64,000 bases of DNA from Tenebrio molitor (taxonomy: Eukaryota; Arthropoda; Insecta; Coleoptera; Tenebrionidae). The notes below the pieces were generated by a model. The model was not told where the DNA came from. It was given only the letters and a program-made list of their open reading frames with translations, and ran no database searches. The DNA is taken from contig NC_091050.1 in assembly GCF_963966145.1 (NCBI RefSeq), positions 23,374,001-23,438,000 on the forward strand, written 5' to 3'. Positions 24,607 through 36,699 of this stretch are shown here, in pieces (position 1 is the first letter of the stretch; each line of letters begins with the position of its first letter). The position numbers and the translations under genes were made by a program.

Positions 24607-27600
24607 TTGCAACTAACTACATAAATAGCTACATATTATGATTATACACTCACCGGCAAAATAATGAAATGTTTAATTGTTAAACACTGTTTTGTTGGTT
24701 GATTCATCTTTATGGAGTGACCATATTGTGTGATTATCTTTTGTTAGGCCTACTAGATTTTTGTATTGTCTTTTTAACGGAAAAATTGTACCAAATTTAG
24801 CGATTTTAGGATAGCACCCTAGATTTTCAGATTCGACTATACAAACCTTATATTGTTCAAAAGCTTGTCAAAAAAGCTATCGACCAGTGCAATAATAAAT
24901 ACGGGATGCCATTTGAAAAAAATGAGTTTTTGACAATTTTAATTCGTTATGTTTAAAAAACCGCAGTAGGCATATGCGACTAACCAGGTTGTTGAGTAAA
25001 CACTCAGCAGATGCGGCAAACATTCAGAAATCAAACAGCGTCAATCATTTTAATTTATGTGCAACGATTTGGAAGGTACGAATTTTCGAAGGGACCCCTG
25101 CGATTCAAAATTCTGGTAAGAAAAGCGCCACTGATTAAAAACGATGGCAGATAAGTAAAAACGACCTGTATAAATTTGATTCATAATTTAGCATAGAGTT
25201 CAAAAATAAAATCAAACTGGGTAGTTTCCATTTAAAAAAACATAACTTTAGTGTTTTTATAATATTGGGACACTCAGTATATATACCGCAATATTTTCCG
25301 AATATGCAGTAGAAGCGTAGCTATCATCTAGAAAAAAGAAAAAGTCGATATCTTTAAGAACAAACAAGGTATGGAGCTTTTTCGCGACTCTGGGACACCC
25401 TGTATGTATGTATTTAATAAATAATTTTAGTCCATTCAGATCACTGCCAAATTTCAGCCAATGACAAGCACGAGTGCCATTATGGAATGCTGCACTAGTA
25501 CCTGACATTTCTTTGGCCCAAAATACTTGGCATCTGACTGGATTAAAATTTTTGAAGGAGATGGTCTACAATACTGTATATCTATATTCTATGACACTCA
25601 AATGTTAAAAAAAGTACTTGCATAGCTCGCAATTGATCACCAAGTTATTTTAATTAAATATGCAGAAAGACATATTTTTCCGCGTTTTAAATTAGGTAAG
25701 CGTAAAATAGCAAGCAAAAGATAATATGCAACATTTTATTTAAACACCGGAAATTCATATCACGGATTTTCATTTGTCCTTCCATACAATATTACACGTG
25801 GGCAATCCTCGAGTAAAAATTGTACGCATCGATGATAATGTTGCTATTAAAATACCAAATCAGTTGAAACCTTTTCGAATGAAATTCCACGCTCACATTA
25901 AGCTCTTTAAAAGAGATATTTTTAAATCTGTTTAGCATATTTGTTGTTGTTTATCGGTCACCACCGACTAAATTTATACCGCAAGACAGTGGTCAGATGA
26001 GTCTACCAGGACACTCCTTGCTGAATTAATAACGTGACTCAGATTGATTTCATCAGCGAGTCCTGTTATCCCCGTCGACGTTGCTTTCCCGATTACCGAT
26101 AATTAATTATCACAGGTGATTCTCGTTATGAAATAATCGTAACGAGTCACATTTTCATTTTTACTAAATGGCGGCGGTTGTGTGCCATATTCGTTTGATA
26201 ATTACTGTGTTGTACCTATTAATTACATTATTCCGGCTTTAAAATTAATCAATTTATAAATTGCATGTTGATTAGTTGTGTAATAGTAGGATCCTGATTT
26301 TTATTCAATAAATCACGCCAGCCTGTAATTATTAAAGTATTCGAAATAATTGTAGTCGTTTTTATTCATTCACCATGTATTTATTATTACATCCTAGTTT
26401 ACGTCACTGCAACAGTTTACTACACGATTCCTCATGAATGGTGTGATAAATACCGGGTTATTTTTAAATGTGATTTTATAAAGCCAAGCCAAACACATGA
26501 AAATTACATTAATGACTGTGTAATGTGTGTCTAAGGTCGCGTCTTTCTCGTGGAAATATTACCATTTGCATATAAGGCAGCACCTGTTGGGCAACCCACC
26601 CACAACCTTCAGCCTTCGATAAGGTTGCACCCAACCTGTTGCCTCCTCGATAATTATTATCGAAGGGAAGATGTTTGACCGGTGTCTAATTTCGCTTTAA
26701 CGAGATTTTGTCGAGGATGAACCACCCCTCCAGCCCCATTGTGAACGCGCCATATCAACGTAACGCAACGTGTATCGCATAACGTATCGGATTACATTTT
26801 TCCACCCCGGTTTCGGTAGCATTCAACAGGTGGCGGTTTATTACGATATGGAATGGCACACGTAAAGTGGAAATGTAAATTACGGCAATTTCCTCGTCCC
26901 GAACTTAGGTCGGGTATCCTTAAAACGTTCAACTCTCGACTAAAACGCCACTCGATCCCTCCAATTTGAAAGACAAGCTGTCGACAATCGGGGACTTTCA
27001 AACGGAAAAACATTATCGTTGTCAATTTGTGTGTCTTTGATGTGGTTTTGAATTGTGTCAGAAATGTCCCACGAACTAATTAATCTGCAGTAGTTGAACA
27101 GAAGAGCTAATTGACTTGCTTTGTTCATGTTTCAACATCTCAGATTCGGACAATTTTCATGTGTACAATTTCAGCCGAGGTTCAACATCTGCTCGCCCAA
27201 TAAATAGATAGATGGGTATTTTTGCGTTTTACGACAGCTTTTCGCTTGGGAATCGCTAACGCAAATTTATATATTAACGACAATGTTTCAGCACATAGGT
27301 ATTTTCTATTTATACGACGCTTAGTGCATTGAGACATATGGCATGCGCTTTCTACACGGAATGACGGACAGTTCAGAGTGACTAGCTTTAGCTTCAGAAA
27401 TTAAAACAACACTTGTGTGTACTTTCGCTATTTTGGTCATACGAGTAGGTACACCCCGATATTCCAAACATTCGCAAAAATCCACTTAGCCCACTCCTAA
27501 ACGCTTGCTTCAGTTAGGTGTCCATTCCAGAGAAAAGCTTTTCTGTGATAACTTACTCATCATTTAACAGAGAAGAGTAATTACATACATTATTATTATT

Positions 27601-27761
27601 TCATTTCAATAAGAGTAAAACTAGATCGTCAAAAATTTGAAGACTTCACACTATGCGGTTAAAACTATTAGAACCTGAACTTTTTCACAATTGTCTACTT
27701 TTTGCTTTTATGTAAAAGTTTAAATGTCTTGCAAAATTACATATCATACGGCGTAACTGTT
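24607..27761. other. no recognised gene; GC-richer part at 25930-27150
   Basis: Two transposon-end-like motifs (GGGACACTCAGTATA near 25266, GGGACACCCTGTATG near 25391). The stretch 25930-27150 is repeat-poor, less AT-rich and carries several TAATTA motifs. Possible cis-regulatory DNA, inference only. Confidence 0.35.
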
Positions 27762-28300
27762 TTAATGATATTTTATCCGATTCCCTCTCTGATGAAGATT
27801 TTGACAGTGGGTCCTGAATTTTATGGGGTTTAGTACAAGCTTTGCTTCTGCTGCTATACTATAGTTCTTTGCGTTCAGATCTACTGAATATGGAAGCCAC
27901 TCTGCAGCACTGACAAATTCGCTAAATTGTGTCCGGTACCTCTGTCTTTGTATCTTTGAGTTGGAGCACAGTCTTGTTGAAAGCACCAACACCCACCGTT
28001 GAAATTCTCAAGGAAGTAATACCTCAAAGATGAGTAAATATGTTTATTGATCTGGAGACCTTTGGTGGACGTCAATGGCGATTTGCTAACCTCATTCTGT
28101 CCTCTTGATGATTGAGCCTGTTCAATAATAAAAAGGTTTTCATTAATAAAAACATATTTTTGTTGAAATAAATCCTCTCCGACGCACTGCAATATTTGGA
28201 AGGTCTTCCATTAAATTTTCTTCTTTCTCCTAGACGCTCTTCAATGTGATATTCTTCTTAAATCGTTGTATTATCCTAAACTATTTCTCGAAGAACAAAA
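27762..28300 (-). pseudogene. decayed mariner-like (Tc1/mariner superfamily) transposase
   Basis: Read on the minus strand across shifted frames: a helix-turn-helix linker with GRPSKY (the GRP motif) near 28200, then INENLFIIEQA, which corresponds to the DEKIF region with the first catalytic Asp changed to Asn, CWCFQQDCAPTQ (second catalytic Asp kept, 28000-27960 area), and LPYSVDLNAKNYSI (third acidic motif region). At least one frameshift and stops make it inactive. No TIRs were located. Confidence 0.8.
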
Positions 28301-30344
28301 CAATAAGAAGTAACTGTATAAACGTTTAACATTTTGAAATTGCATACTTACATTGAAGACTTTTGATTGATAGTCACCGTTTAAAAAAAGTTCTAAATTG
28401 CAGAGTAAATTTTCTCTACACTTAGAGGAGGAGAACTGATACTTTTAAAACACAACCAAGATTCTTTGTTTATCTTCAAAGCGATTTTGTACAATGAAAA
28501 ACCCACAAAAGAACTGTTTAGCGCTGTTTGAAATTATATTGCAGAGATGGCAAAATACATTGCAAGTTACAAAAAATGCGATTAAAAATTAAAACACTTC
28601 AGAAGTGATTTTCCATTTTCTACAATTGTGAGTGATATCTGTGGTTCGTTTCTCATTTACGTAATTTCTACTTAACCTCAAAAAAAGAATATGGAGCAAA
28701 TCCATTTAACAAGATTTAAATCAGACTGCAATCAACGTCACTGTATGCTTTCCGCCGTCTAGTAATTATTATTTTTAACGAGTTGATATAATTTTTCCAC
28801 CAACGAACTACTGCAATATTAATCTTCATTTGGTGGTGGATAACAGGAGAAAAATAGAAAGGTTCCGGTGCATCCATGTCATAAAACAAACGTTGGATAA
28901 ATATACAATCATGCTCGATTATAAATATTTGAATAATGCTAGAGGCATGCGTCTGATGTCTATGCTAACTATATATTTAAAGGTCTAATATCTAAAAATG
29001 GAAATATTTATCGACTAGACGGAAACCAGACAACATTAAAATAATTATTACGACAGGCTTGTCAACGACATAAAATATAAACATTGGTTTTGTCTACTTC
29101 TCATGTGCAAATTGTTGATGTTTGACAATGTGTTGAAAAGAATATGATTTGAAATGCAAAGTATGTGATTATAGAACCAAATGAGTAGTACGACACCCTA
29201 AAAATTACGTAATTTCATACATTTCTTTGTCTCTTTCGTAGATTTTATACCAACTCTGTATGATCTAACTAATTGTTGACCCGAAGTGCAACTTTTCTAA
29301 CTTCGGACATCGTTTTGCAACAACTTATCTTTAAGTCTTCTCATGATGAGTCGTGCTCTCAGCAACAAAGCATCAAGTATATCTCAAAAAAAAAATATAT
29401 CAAAAATGTTTCAATTAATTAGTACTCCAGTTATTAAAAAAACGTCATGTCATGCCCCGTTGTACAAACTTCACATTTGAAAAGTTGAAATTTTCAAATA
29501 CTCGTCGATGCTTCAAGAGTTGCAGAAAGAGATTTTTCAGAAAAGGCAAACACGTGGCAAGTAAGCGAACTGGATTAATAATACCTACACATATGCATTT
29601 CTGAAATTTTCTGGGAGTTGAGGGTAACTATTTAGTTACTTGAAAAGGTCAAGTTTCATTTACGTATACAGAATAACTGTTTCGTCTAGTGGAAAATATA
29701 ATACTTATTACTTTCATCTCCGGGAGATTTTCAGGCAATTATGCTCAACGTAGAAACAGAAATTTTTAGCAGAACAATTGAAATTTCATACACTACAGTA
29801 CCTCTAATCCTATGCCGTCATTAATTTTGTTTTTAATTAATTCTTATCAAATTGTTCTCTGCAACCTCCAACTAATGTTGCTATAAAGTCCCCTATATTT
29901 ACCATCAACTTTTCAAATTATGACAACAAATGTAATAGTATTAAGAGTGTAAATATTGATTTCTTTGTTTCAGGACATATTGAAATTCTTTAGTTCTATT
30001 TTGTGGTTAGTTAGGTATGAGATCTGTGATAAATATTAAGATAATATGTATAAATGTACTAATATTTTGTCCTGTAAATGGAGTTACATTCTGTTGGGCA
30101 ATACATCTATTATCTATTCCCACTACTGATCCGGCAGTTAACCGGCATTCAGGATAAACTTCGTCATTACGGGTATTGCTACCAAATAACAAGCAAAATT
30201 ATGTAGATAATTCTGTAACGCAATGACAACCCCAAACCTCAGTCCAACTTGATCATTAACACTCGACCGCGTGTCTACTGGGGATTATTTTATTATTGTT
30301 ATTAAATTTCTATTCAAAAAAGTTTAAGGAAATTGGATATAAAG
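28301..30344. other. no recognised gene; AT-rich
   Basis: No motif-bearing frames or repeats were recognised. Confidence 0.5.
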
Positions 30345-30850
30345 ATAACCTGAAAAATAACTTTTTTCTATTATTGATTCAAAAAATTGAAATTCACGCA
30401 TAGTTATCGGTGCCTGAAGTGGGTCATTTTCTAACGTGTATTTCTTTTTGCATTGTTAGTAAGATCGAAACCATAGAAACCATACAAAACAGTGTGTGAA
30501 ATGCGATTTCACGCACACGACTATTTCTGTGTTTCACTTCACGCACTGTATTTTATTAGTTACCTAGCAACATGGTCACTGCATTGAAACTTCAGAGTTC
30601 CTTCAAAAATTTGAATTTTTAATTTCAATTTTTTGAATCAATTATAGAAAAAATATTGTTTATATTTCGTGCGTGAAGATGTTTTTGTGCATTCAAAGGC
30701 TTATACTGCCTCGACCTTCGTCTCGGCGTAAGAGACCTTTTCATGCACAAAAAACACTCTCTTCACGCACTTAATATAAAAATAACTATTAGTACCCACT
30801 TCAAAACTGCACTAAATCCAAAAAAAAATGTGTTACAGGAATTTTTCACG
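30345..30850. mobile_element. complex foldback element with internal hairpins
   Basis: Outer inverted arms at 30362-30393 and 30621-30653 (TTGATTCAAAAAATTGAAAT and its complement). A hairpin GTGTGTGAAATGCGATTTCACG at 30491-30518. A 118 bp hairpin at 30661-30778 (GTGCGTGAAG ... CTTCACGCAC) with GTTTTTGTGCAT / ATGCACAAAAAAC arms. Flanking GAAGTGGGT / ACCCACTTC suggests further pairing. Exact ends uncertain. Confidence 0.6.
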
Positions 30851-31202
30851 TTCAAGACTTTATGAGAAAAGCCCAGTAAAGTAATATTATTTGTGAAAGA
30901 TTTTTTTCTCATACCGTGAGTTTTTTATTTTACTGAACATAGGATTCATGAATCTGTAAGTTTGGTAGCCTATTTCAAATGAATTGACTTGTCCATTTTA
31001 GAACTGAATATAACCATTTTACGTTGTATGTAAACACTAGCTGACCCGGCGAACTTCGTACCGCCTCAGAGTCAATAAATGTTGTGTTAACTTATTAGCT
31101 GAATTGAATGAAGTTTTTTATTAAGATAAAATGAATAATCAAAGTGAATTGAAATTTAATGATTTAATGCATACACAAATTTAATGTAAGGTACTATATC
31201 TT

Positions 31203-31431
31203 TAGAAGGTAGCGCCATTCCGCTCCACAATTTTTCGCCTCGAAATTAAAAGAGATGGCATTATCGATAAATCCCGTGAGTGTGACAAAGATAGAAGTAT
31301 ACACAATTTTACGGGATGTTTGTACCGAGTCAAACAGATTCTATCTTTGTCACACTCACAGGATTTATCGATAATGCCATCTCTTTTAATTTCGAGGCGA
31401 AAAATGTGGAGCGGAATGGCGCTTCCTTCTA
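31203..31431. mobile_element. foldback MITE with near-perfect ~95 bp arms
   Basis: Left arm starts TAGAAGGTAGCGCCATTCCG and right arm ends CGGAATGGCGCTTCCTTCTA. The arms match almost throughout, with a ~40 bp loop. Inserted inside the larger repeat beginning at 31037. High arm identity suggests recent insertion. Confidence 0.9.
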
Positions 31432-33808
31432 AAATTTAATGCTAAGCACTACGCCCTCTGACGGAGATTATTGATATTCACGTCACGTGATGTGCAAATG
31501 TGATTAACGATATAGTACCTTAATTAACTCCCATGAATTTACGACAATTCATTGATGAGTACTGAAAAATTAAGTTTTTTCGGTAAATTCATTTGCAAGA
31601 AGTGAGAGTATAATGAGTAGTAGAGCAAATTGCTGTGTCTCGAGTTGTAACTAACTATGCAGTGAATTTTTTAACAATGAACCATAGGGATTGACATGGT
31701 GTAAACTTTTTTTCATGTCCGAAAAATAATTTTGAAATTAGCAATAGAAACACCATTGACGCGAAATAAAGTTTATAAGTAAACTCTGTCCACTCATAGA
31801 TTGCTTGACATAAATGTTACTAAAAATGTTCACTTACGCTGTAACAAATAGATCCGGCGCGAAATTTAAAAAAATGGAAAGAGCAGCTTTACACGTGACG
31901 TTTTATTATTATTCTGCATGTTTGCACTTAGGAAAGATGAAAGAAAACTTCAGTACAGTAGGAGTAATATATTAGGTTTTATTAATATGTACAAGGTATT
32001 TCACGAGTGATAATGTGCCCGACGGAATAAAAAATGCAACCTACAGTACATTTTCGAATTTCGGGAAAAGCTGGCTATTGAAATTAAAAATTATCCAGCT
32101 TTTTTCGGAAATGGCTAAACAGAAGCAAGAGATTATTTAATATATACTCCTATTTAATGCATGAACAAAAATGACCTCTGTATCATTTTCGATGTTTGTA
32201 ATGTCACTTAAAGTGTTCATAATGCTAGATTCTTGAGGCACGCACTCACTTTACAAATTTTAAAAAATCAACAAAAAATCGCAACGGAACAGATCAAAAC
32301 AGCAACACGATCAAAACGAATAACTTTTAAAACCAGAGAATCGCAAAACAAAGCTCTAAAGATGAAAAATCGCAAATCTAAATGCTTAAACCACTTGACA
32401 GAACTGACAATTTCAAATTTGAAATGTCATATAATTTATTTTTCGCGTGGGTTTCAATGACCAATGAGAATCAGTGGCGCGAATGCTTCAAGATATTACC
32501 AACACAATCAATGATAATTTCTTAATATTTTAATGTTATGGTTTGGGGATTTTGTTATCTAAGGATATTTAAAAAAATGCATTCTATCAGTGGACGTAGT
32601 CAACTTTATACCATGTAAATCTCTATGATTCATTGATAAAAAAATTCACTGTATAAAAATAATCCGGAATTAACAATCACCATAAACGGATTGCATATTT
32701 TAATGAATTTGGTTGGGATCTGACGGGAAGAAAATATGGAAAATTAAATTAAAAATTGGAAAGAGAATTACTAAGCATATGCTGTTTGTTGGAAACATTT
32801 TGTAGATGAATATTTTGTTCCACTGGTTTGTTGGTTTGATAGTTTGGACGCACTGTTCATTTGTTTTTGTTTGATAGTTTCGAGGTTAGGTATGCCGCAC
32901 AGCAATAAATGTTCAACCCAACCCTAAAACAGCTTCCCCCGCGACGTAGCATTACTTGGGGTAGCATTTAAATAATTACAGACAGTTGACGTACTTAAAT
33001 GCATAATTAGTTAGATACAGGTGCGATACACTGAATAAGTGAATAAGCCCATTTCTAGCGTTAGCCATGACTTTGATGGTTGATATAAACGCGAGATTAA
33101 AAAAAAAACACAAACAAAATTGCAAGGGGACAAATCCGGCGAGCGGGCTCTCTACTACAAATTGCCCCTTATTGATGTGAGACTCCAGTTCTTCGTCTTG
33201 TCGCACTCCCGATTTGTCTGAAATCATGGTCTGAACCTAGTGACCCATGTAACAATTGATTTCTGGTTCGGGACACGACCCAACATTGAAGCAATTTAGG
33301 AAGGGTTGCGATCACAGAAAATCAGTTTGAAAAGTACACCTCGACGGCAAACGCAGGCTTTCCACTCTTCCAACGCATGGTGGCAGCTGACAGGGATAGG
33401 GAACAAATCTTGAAAACCACGGCTTCCGAATGAGAGCACTCCCGTCCCATTACGACCCCTACAGTCTGAATAGCGCGCATTTCAAAAAAGGAAGTTTTGT
33501 TGTCGCACCCTGTACAATGCAGAAGTAGGTGTTGTTGAACACCATTGATCACACTTGGTGTTAAAACTCAGCTGACGTTAAATCTCAATTAAGTTCAAAT
33601 TGTCGATGCGCGCACAATGACAGATTGTGACAGATGACATAACCTTTCAAAATGAATTTTCTTCATAATTTTTTTTTAGTTAGTTATTCGATGTTTTAAT
33701 AGTTATTCTGCTAATCGGGGCGGAGACAAATCCAACAATATAAAGATCATAAAAATCTGTCCAGCCGTTCTTGAGTTATAAATAGCGTAACTAACCCGAC
33801 TTTGTTTT

Positions 33809-34041
33809 ATATATTGGGTGATTCAAAATGATTGTGGCCAAGTATGGCAACTATGTACGAAAATTTATGTGGCAACTGTGTGGGTAGGGTAGAGTTGAAA
33901 TTTCTTTGACAGTTCATAGTCGCGCAATTTTGAAAACTGTCAAATCAAATGACAACTCTACCTCATCCACACAGTTGCCACATAAATTTTCGTACATAGT
34001 TGCCATACTTGGCCACAATCATTTTGAATCACCCAATATAT
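33809..34041. mobile_element. foldback MITE with ~80 bp arms
   Basis: Ends ATATATTGGGTGATTCAAAA and TTTTGAATCACCCAATATAT. Arms near-identical through GTGGCCAAGTATGGCAACTA and beyond. Inserted at a TATA target in the 3' end of the repeat that begins at 31037. Confidence 0.92.
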
Positions 34042-34056
34042 AGAAGAAGATGTGTA

Positions 34057-34707
34057 TACAGTATGTCCCCGGATTGAGTTGGAAAAAAATATATTTTTGA
34101 TTTTACGTAAAAACTTCAGAGGAATAAAATTTTTTGCTTCATCTGAAACCCCCAGTTCCGTTATTAAAATCTCAGTATTGATACTCTGTATTCTTACATT
34201 AACATTTTTTGTTAAAATTTGGACTTAGAATTAATTTTTATGTTATAAATTTTATTACAATTGGCCTGGTTTTTTGACAAACAAATTATTACTGTTTCAA
34301 AATGTTGTGTTTAGAACAAAGAATTCATTTAATCCAATGTTGGACCGGTTTTTGTCACATAATTACAAAATTTAATGAAAAATTTCCCAACAGTTATGCA
34401 TCAGGCATGGGTATTCAGAAGCTTAAACTTCGATACAGGGTTGAATTATGTACAGAAAACGGCGCATAGTTAATAGAATAGTTTTATATTCAATTATCAT
34501 TTGATTTTTTCAAAAAAAAAGGAAAATATTTTTCTGCATATTCTTTGATTTTAATGTTAAGTCTTCCTCTGTGTTGAAAAAGACTTTTTAATAACAGAAA
34601 TGGGGTTTTCAAATGAAGCAAAAAATGTTATTCCTCTGAAGTTTTTGTGTAAAATCAAAAATAAAATTTTTTCCCCTCTTGTAAACTCAATCCGGGGACA
34701 TACTGTA
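34057..34707. mobile_element. TIR element I (651 bp)
   Basis: Ends TACAGTATGTCCCCGGATTG and CAATCCGGGGACATACTGTA. Inverted similarity extends about 110 bp inward (ACTTCAGAGGAATAAAATTT and its complement). TA flanks. No intact transposase. Confidence 0.92.
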
Positions 34708-34726
34708 TATTTATGGGATAAAAATA

Positions 34727-36407
34727 TACAGGGTTATTCACCATAGAGTTCCCGCGAAAATTTAATGTTATGCAACACGACACACTAAAAGCTCAGATTG
34801 CTAGATACCATGTTTAACGTTTTACAAATAAGGAATCAAAGTACATACCGGGACATTTTTTTAACATTGAACATTGCCCATACTTATTCCCTATGTTCAG
34901 TTTTAAAAAACACAGGTCAATGCATGTATGTAATCACGTAACCAAGGTAACGAAAATAAGTACTTGACAGTTTAACAAAATGGTCAAGTTATTTGAAGAA
35001 GAAATACACATAATGCAGTTATTCTATGCCAATCAGAGCATTAGAAATGTGCGTGACATTTCCAGTGCAACACATGATAAACCAATTCCATCAATCGGAA
35101 CAATTTTTAACATTATTTCAAATTCGGTATAGTTGGTTGCATAGCAACTCACAATGCATTGATTTGTGTTTTTTAAAATTGAACATAGGGAATAAGTATG
35201 GACTACGTCCAGAGTTAATAAAATGTCCCAGTAGTAGTTTCATTTAAAAGTCAAAATGACATTTTGTTCTCTATGTAAGGTTCTGCGCAGAAATATTGGA
35301 TGAAATCAACGTTAGACAAAACGTTAGAAATAGGGCTATTTGGATATCTTTTTTCATCGATTCAATACGATAAAATCGTGTAAAACGTACGAATTTTTTT
35401 ATTATGTCAAACTATAAAATGATTCTTCTTATAACCTTACATAGAGAACAAAAACGTGAAACATGGTAGGTATCTAGCAATCTGAGCTTTTGTATTTTGT
35501 GTTGCATAACATTAAATTTTTGGGTGGTAACTAGATCAACACACTACGTATAGAGGTATATTATACCGCCATCAGTGATTTTTATGTCTATCCTTGTCGC
35601 ACAATCTACTCAAACTGGCGATAAAAAAAAAACACAATCTAAAAATGATTTGACGTAATTTGACAAAAACTAGTGTCATTATTCTGCTGCATATTTAATA
35701 ATCCTCGTTCAAGATTCATCTAACTTATTATTTCGTTACAGTTTTCGTTTATGTTTAAGTATGTATTGCCATTTATTTCTTTGTTCTCGTTACATCTTTT
35801 AACTTGGTTCAGTTACTTACGTTTATTTTAATACTTTAACATGGTCAGTAACAAGTGTTGTGTTAGCGGCTGTTCAAGTTCTAGACAAAATGGATTTAAA
35901 CAAGTAATTTAATATTAGGAGTCAAAAACAGAGTACGGAGGGAACAGTGGCTAAAAAAATTGAGACTGTCTGTGAGTTCATGCTCCAACCGTGAACTACA
36001 AATCTGCTGTGTAAGTATCTACATAGAAGTACGGGAATGAGAAGAGCAGTTCAAAATATATTTTGATATTGTATTTTTAAACGATTAAAAATTTGGTAAC
36101 TTGTTTGGGTTTTATTAGTGGTGTTTTTGTAAATTTTAATTAAAAAGATATCTGCAACCAGTAAAACATCAGTTAAAAAATTTTGATTAATAATGGGCGA
36201 CATAACCTAACATATTTTTGACATTGTAGTAATGCCATTATTTCATTAAAAAAATCCCCAAAACTATTGTCTTCCTTATTTCACTTGTGAAATTTGCATT
36301 TGATATCTTTATCTTACAATCCACTCTCGCGAGGAATGGAATGGCGGTACCTCTATACGTAGTGTGTTGATCTAGTACCTTAGTACTCTACGGTGAATAA
36401 CCCTGTA
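34727..36407. mobile_element. TIR element J, split by a younger element
   Basis: Ends TACAGGGTTATTCACC and GGTGAATAACCCTGTA. The arms continue as TTAATGTTATGCAACACGAC / TGTGTTGCATAACATTAA and AGCTCAGATTGCTAGATACC and its complement near 35470-35495. The right arm is interrupted by the element at 35531-36375. Inside, at 34980-35130, a frame reads MVKLFEEEIHIMQLFYANQS, resembling the helix-turn-helix start of mariner-type (DUF4817-like) transposases. Confidence 0.85.
35531..36375. mobile_element. TIR element K with THAP zinc-finger remnant
   Basis: Ends CTAGATCAACACACTACGTA and its complement TACGTAGTGTGTTGATCTAG (about 28 bp nearly perfect). The interior at 35841-36009 reads MVSNKCCVSGCSSSRQNGFK, then, two frames over, RVRREQWLKKLRLSV ... 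LQICC, followed by GTAAGT. The C-x3-C start and the R-x-x-WL spacing match a THAP domain, as carried by P-superfamily transposases and host THAP proteins. Frameshifted and C-terminally absent, so non-functional. Confidence 0.7.
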
Positions 36408-36477
36408 CTCCATTCGCCGATAGATTTTAGGTTTTTTTACAGACACGGAAGACACGCTACGCAATAAAAAGTAGAAC

Positions 36478-36695
36478 ATCGCTTAAGCACAATAGGTATA
36501 GCCTAAGGGAGTCCGTTTCGGCTCAGGAACGCGAGGGTTGCGGGTTCGATTCCGACCCAAGGCGAAAAAAAAGGCTATACATATTCTATCTCGTGATTCG
36601 GAAGTCACGTTAAGCCATTGGTCCCGGTCTATTGAATTGGTCATCACGCCCCTCATAGATTTGTAAACCAGTCCTAGACTGTGTAACAACATATT
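36478..36695 (+). mobile_element. tRNA-derived SINE
   Basis: A perfect RNA polymerase III B box GGTTCGATTCC at 36543-36553 and an A-box-like TAGCCTAAGGG at 36499, about 35 bp apart, followed by an A-run and a tRNA-unrelated body (TTAAGCCATTGGTCCCGG). The T-arm stem does not pair and there is no acceptor stem, so it is not a functional tRNA. Confidence 0.7.
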
Positions 36696-36699
36696 GGAA

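Larger units (their letters stand above)
31037..34050. mobile_element. unclassified insect interspersed repeat, hit by later insertions
   Basis: Starts ACTAGCTGACCCGGCGAACT and ends ...TCCAGCCGTTCTTGAGTTAT ... CGACTTTGTTTTATATA, then TAGAAGAAGATG after an inserted MITE. These two ends are familiar from widespread insect repeats; I cannot assign the superfamily with confidence. Contains the foldback at 31203-31431 and the MITE at 33809-34041. A weak THAP-like start (NCCVSSC at 31613-31650) and a Lys-rich frame at 32233-32460 lie inside. Confidence 0.45.

Noticed and set aside
36483..36570. tRNA gene suggested by a perfect B box
   Set aside because: T-arm and acceptor stems do not pair and the downstream body is non-tRNA sequence; it fits a SINE head.
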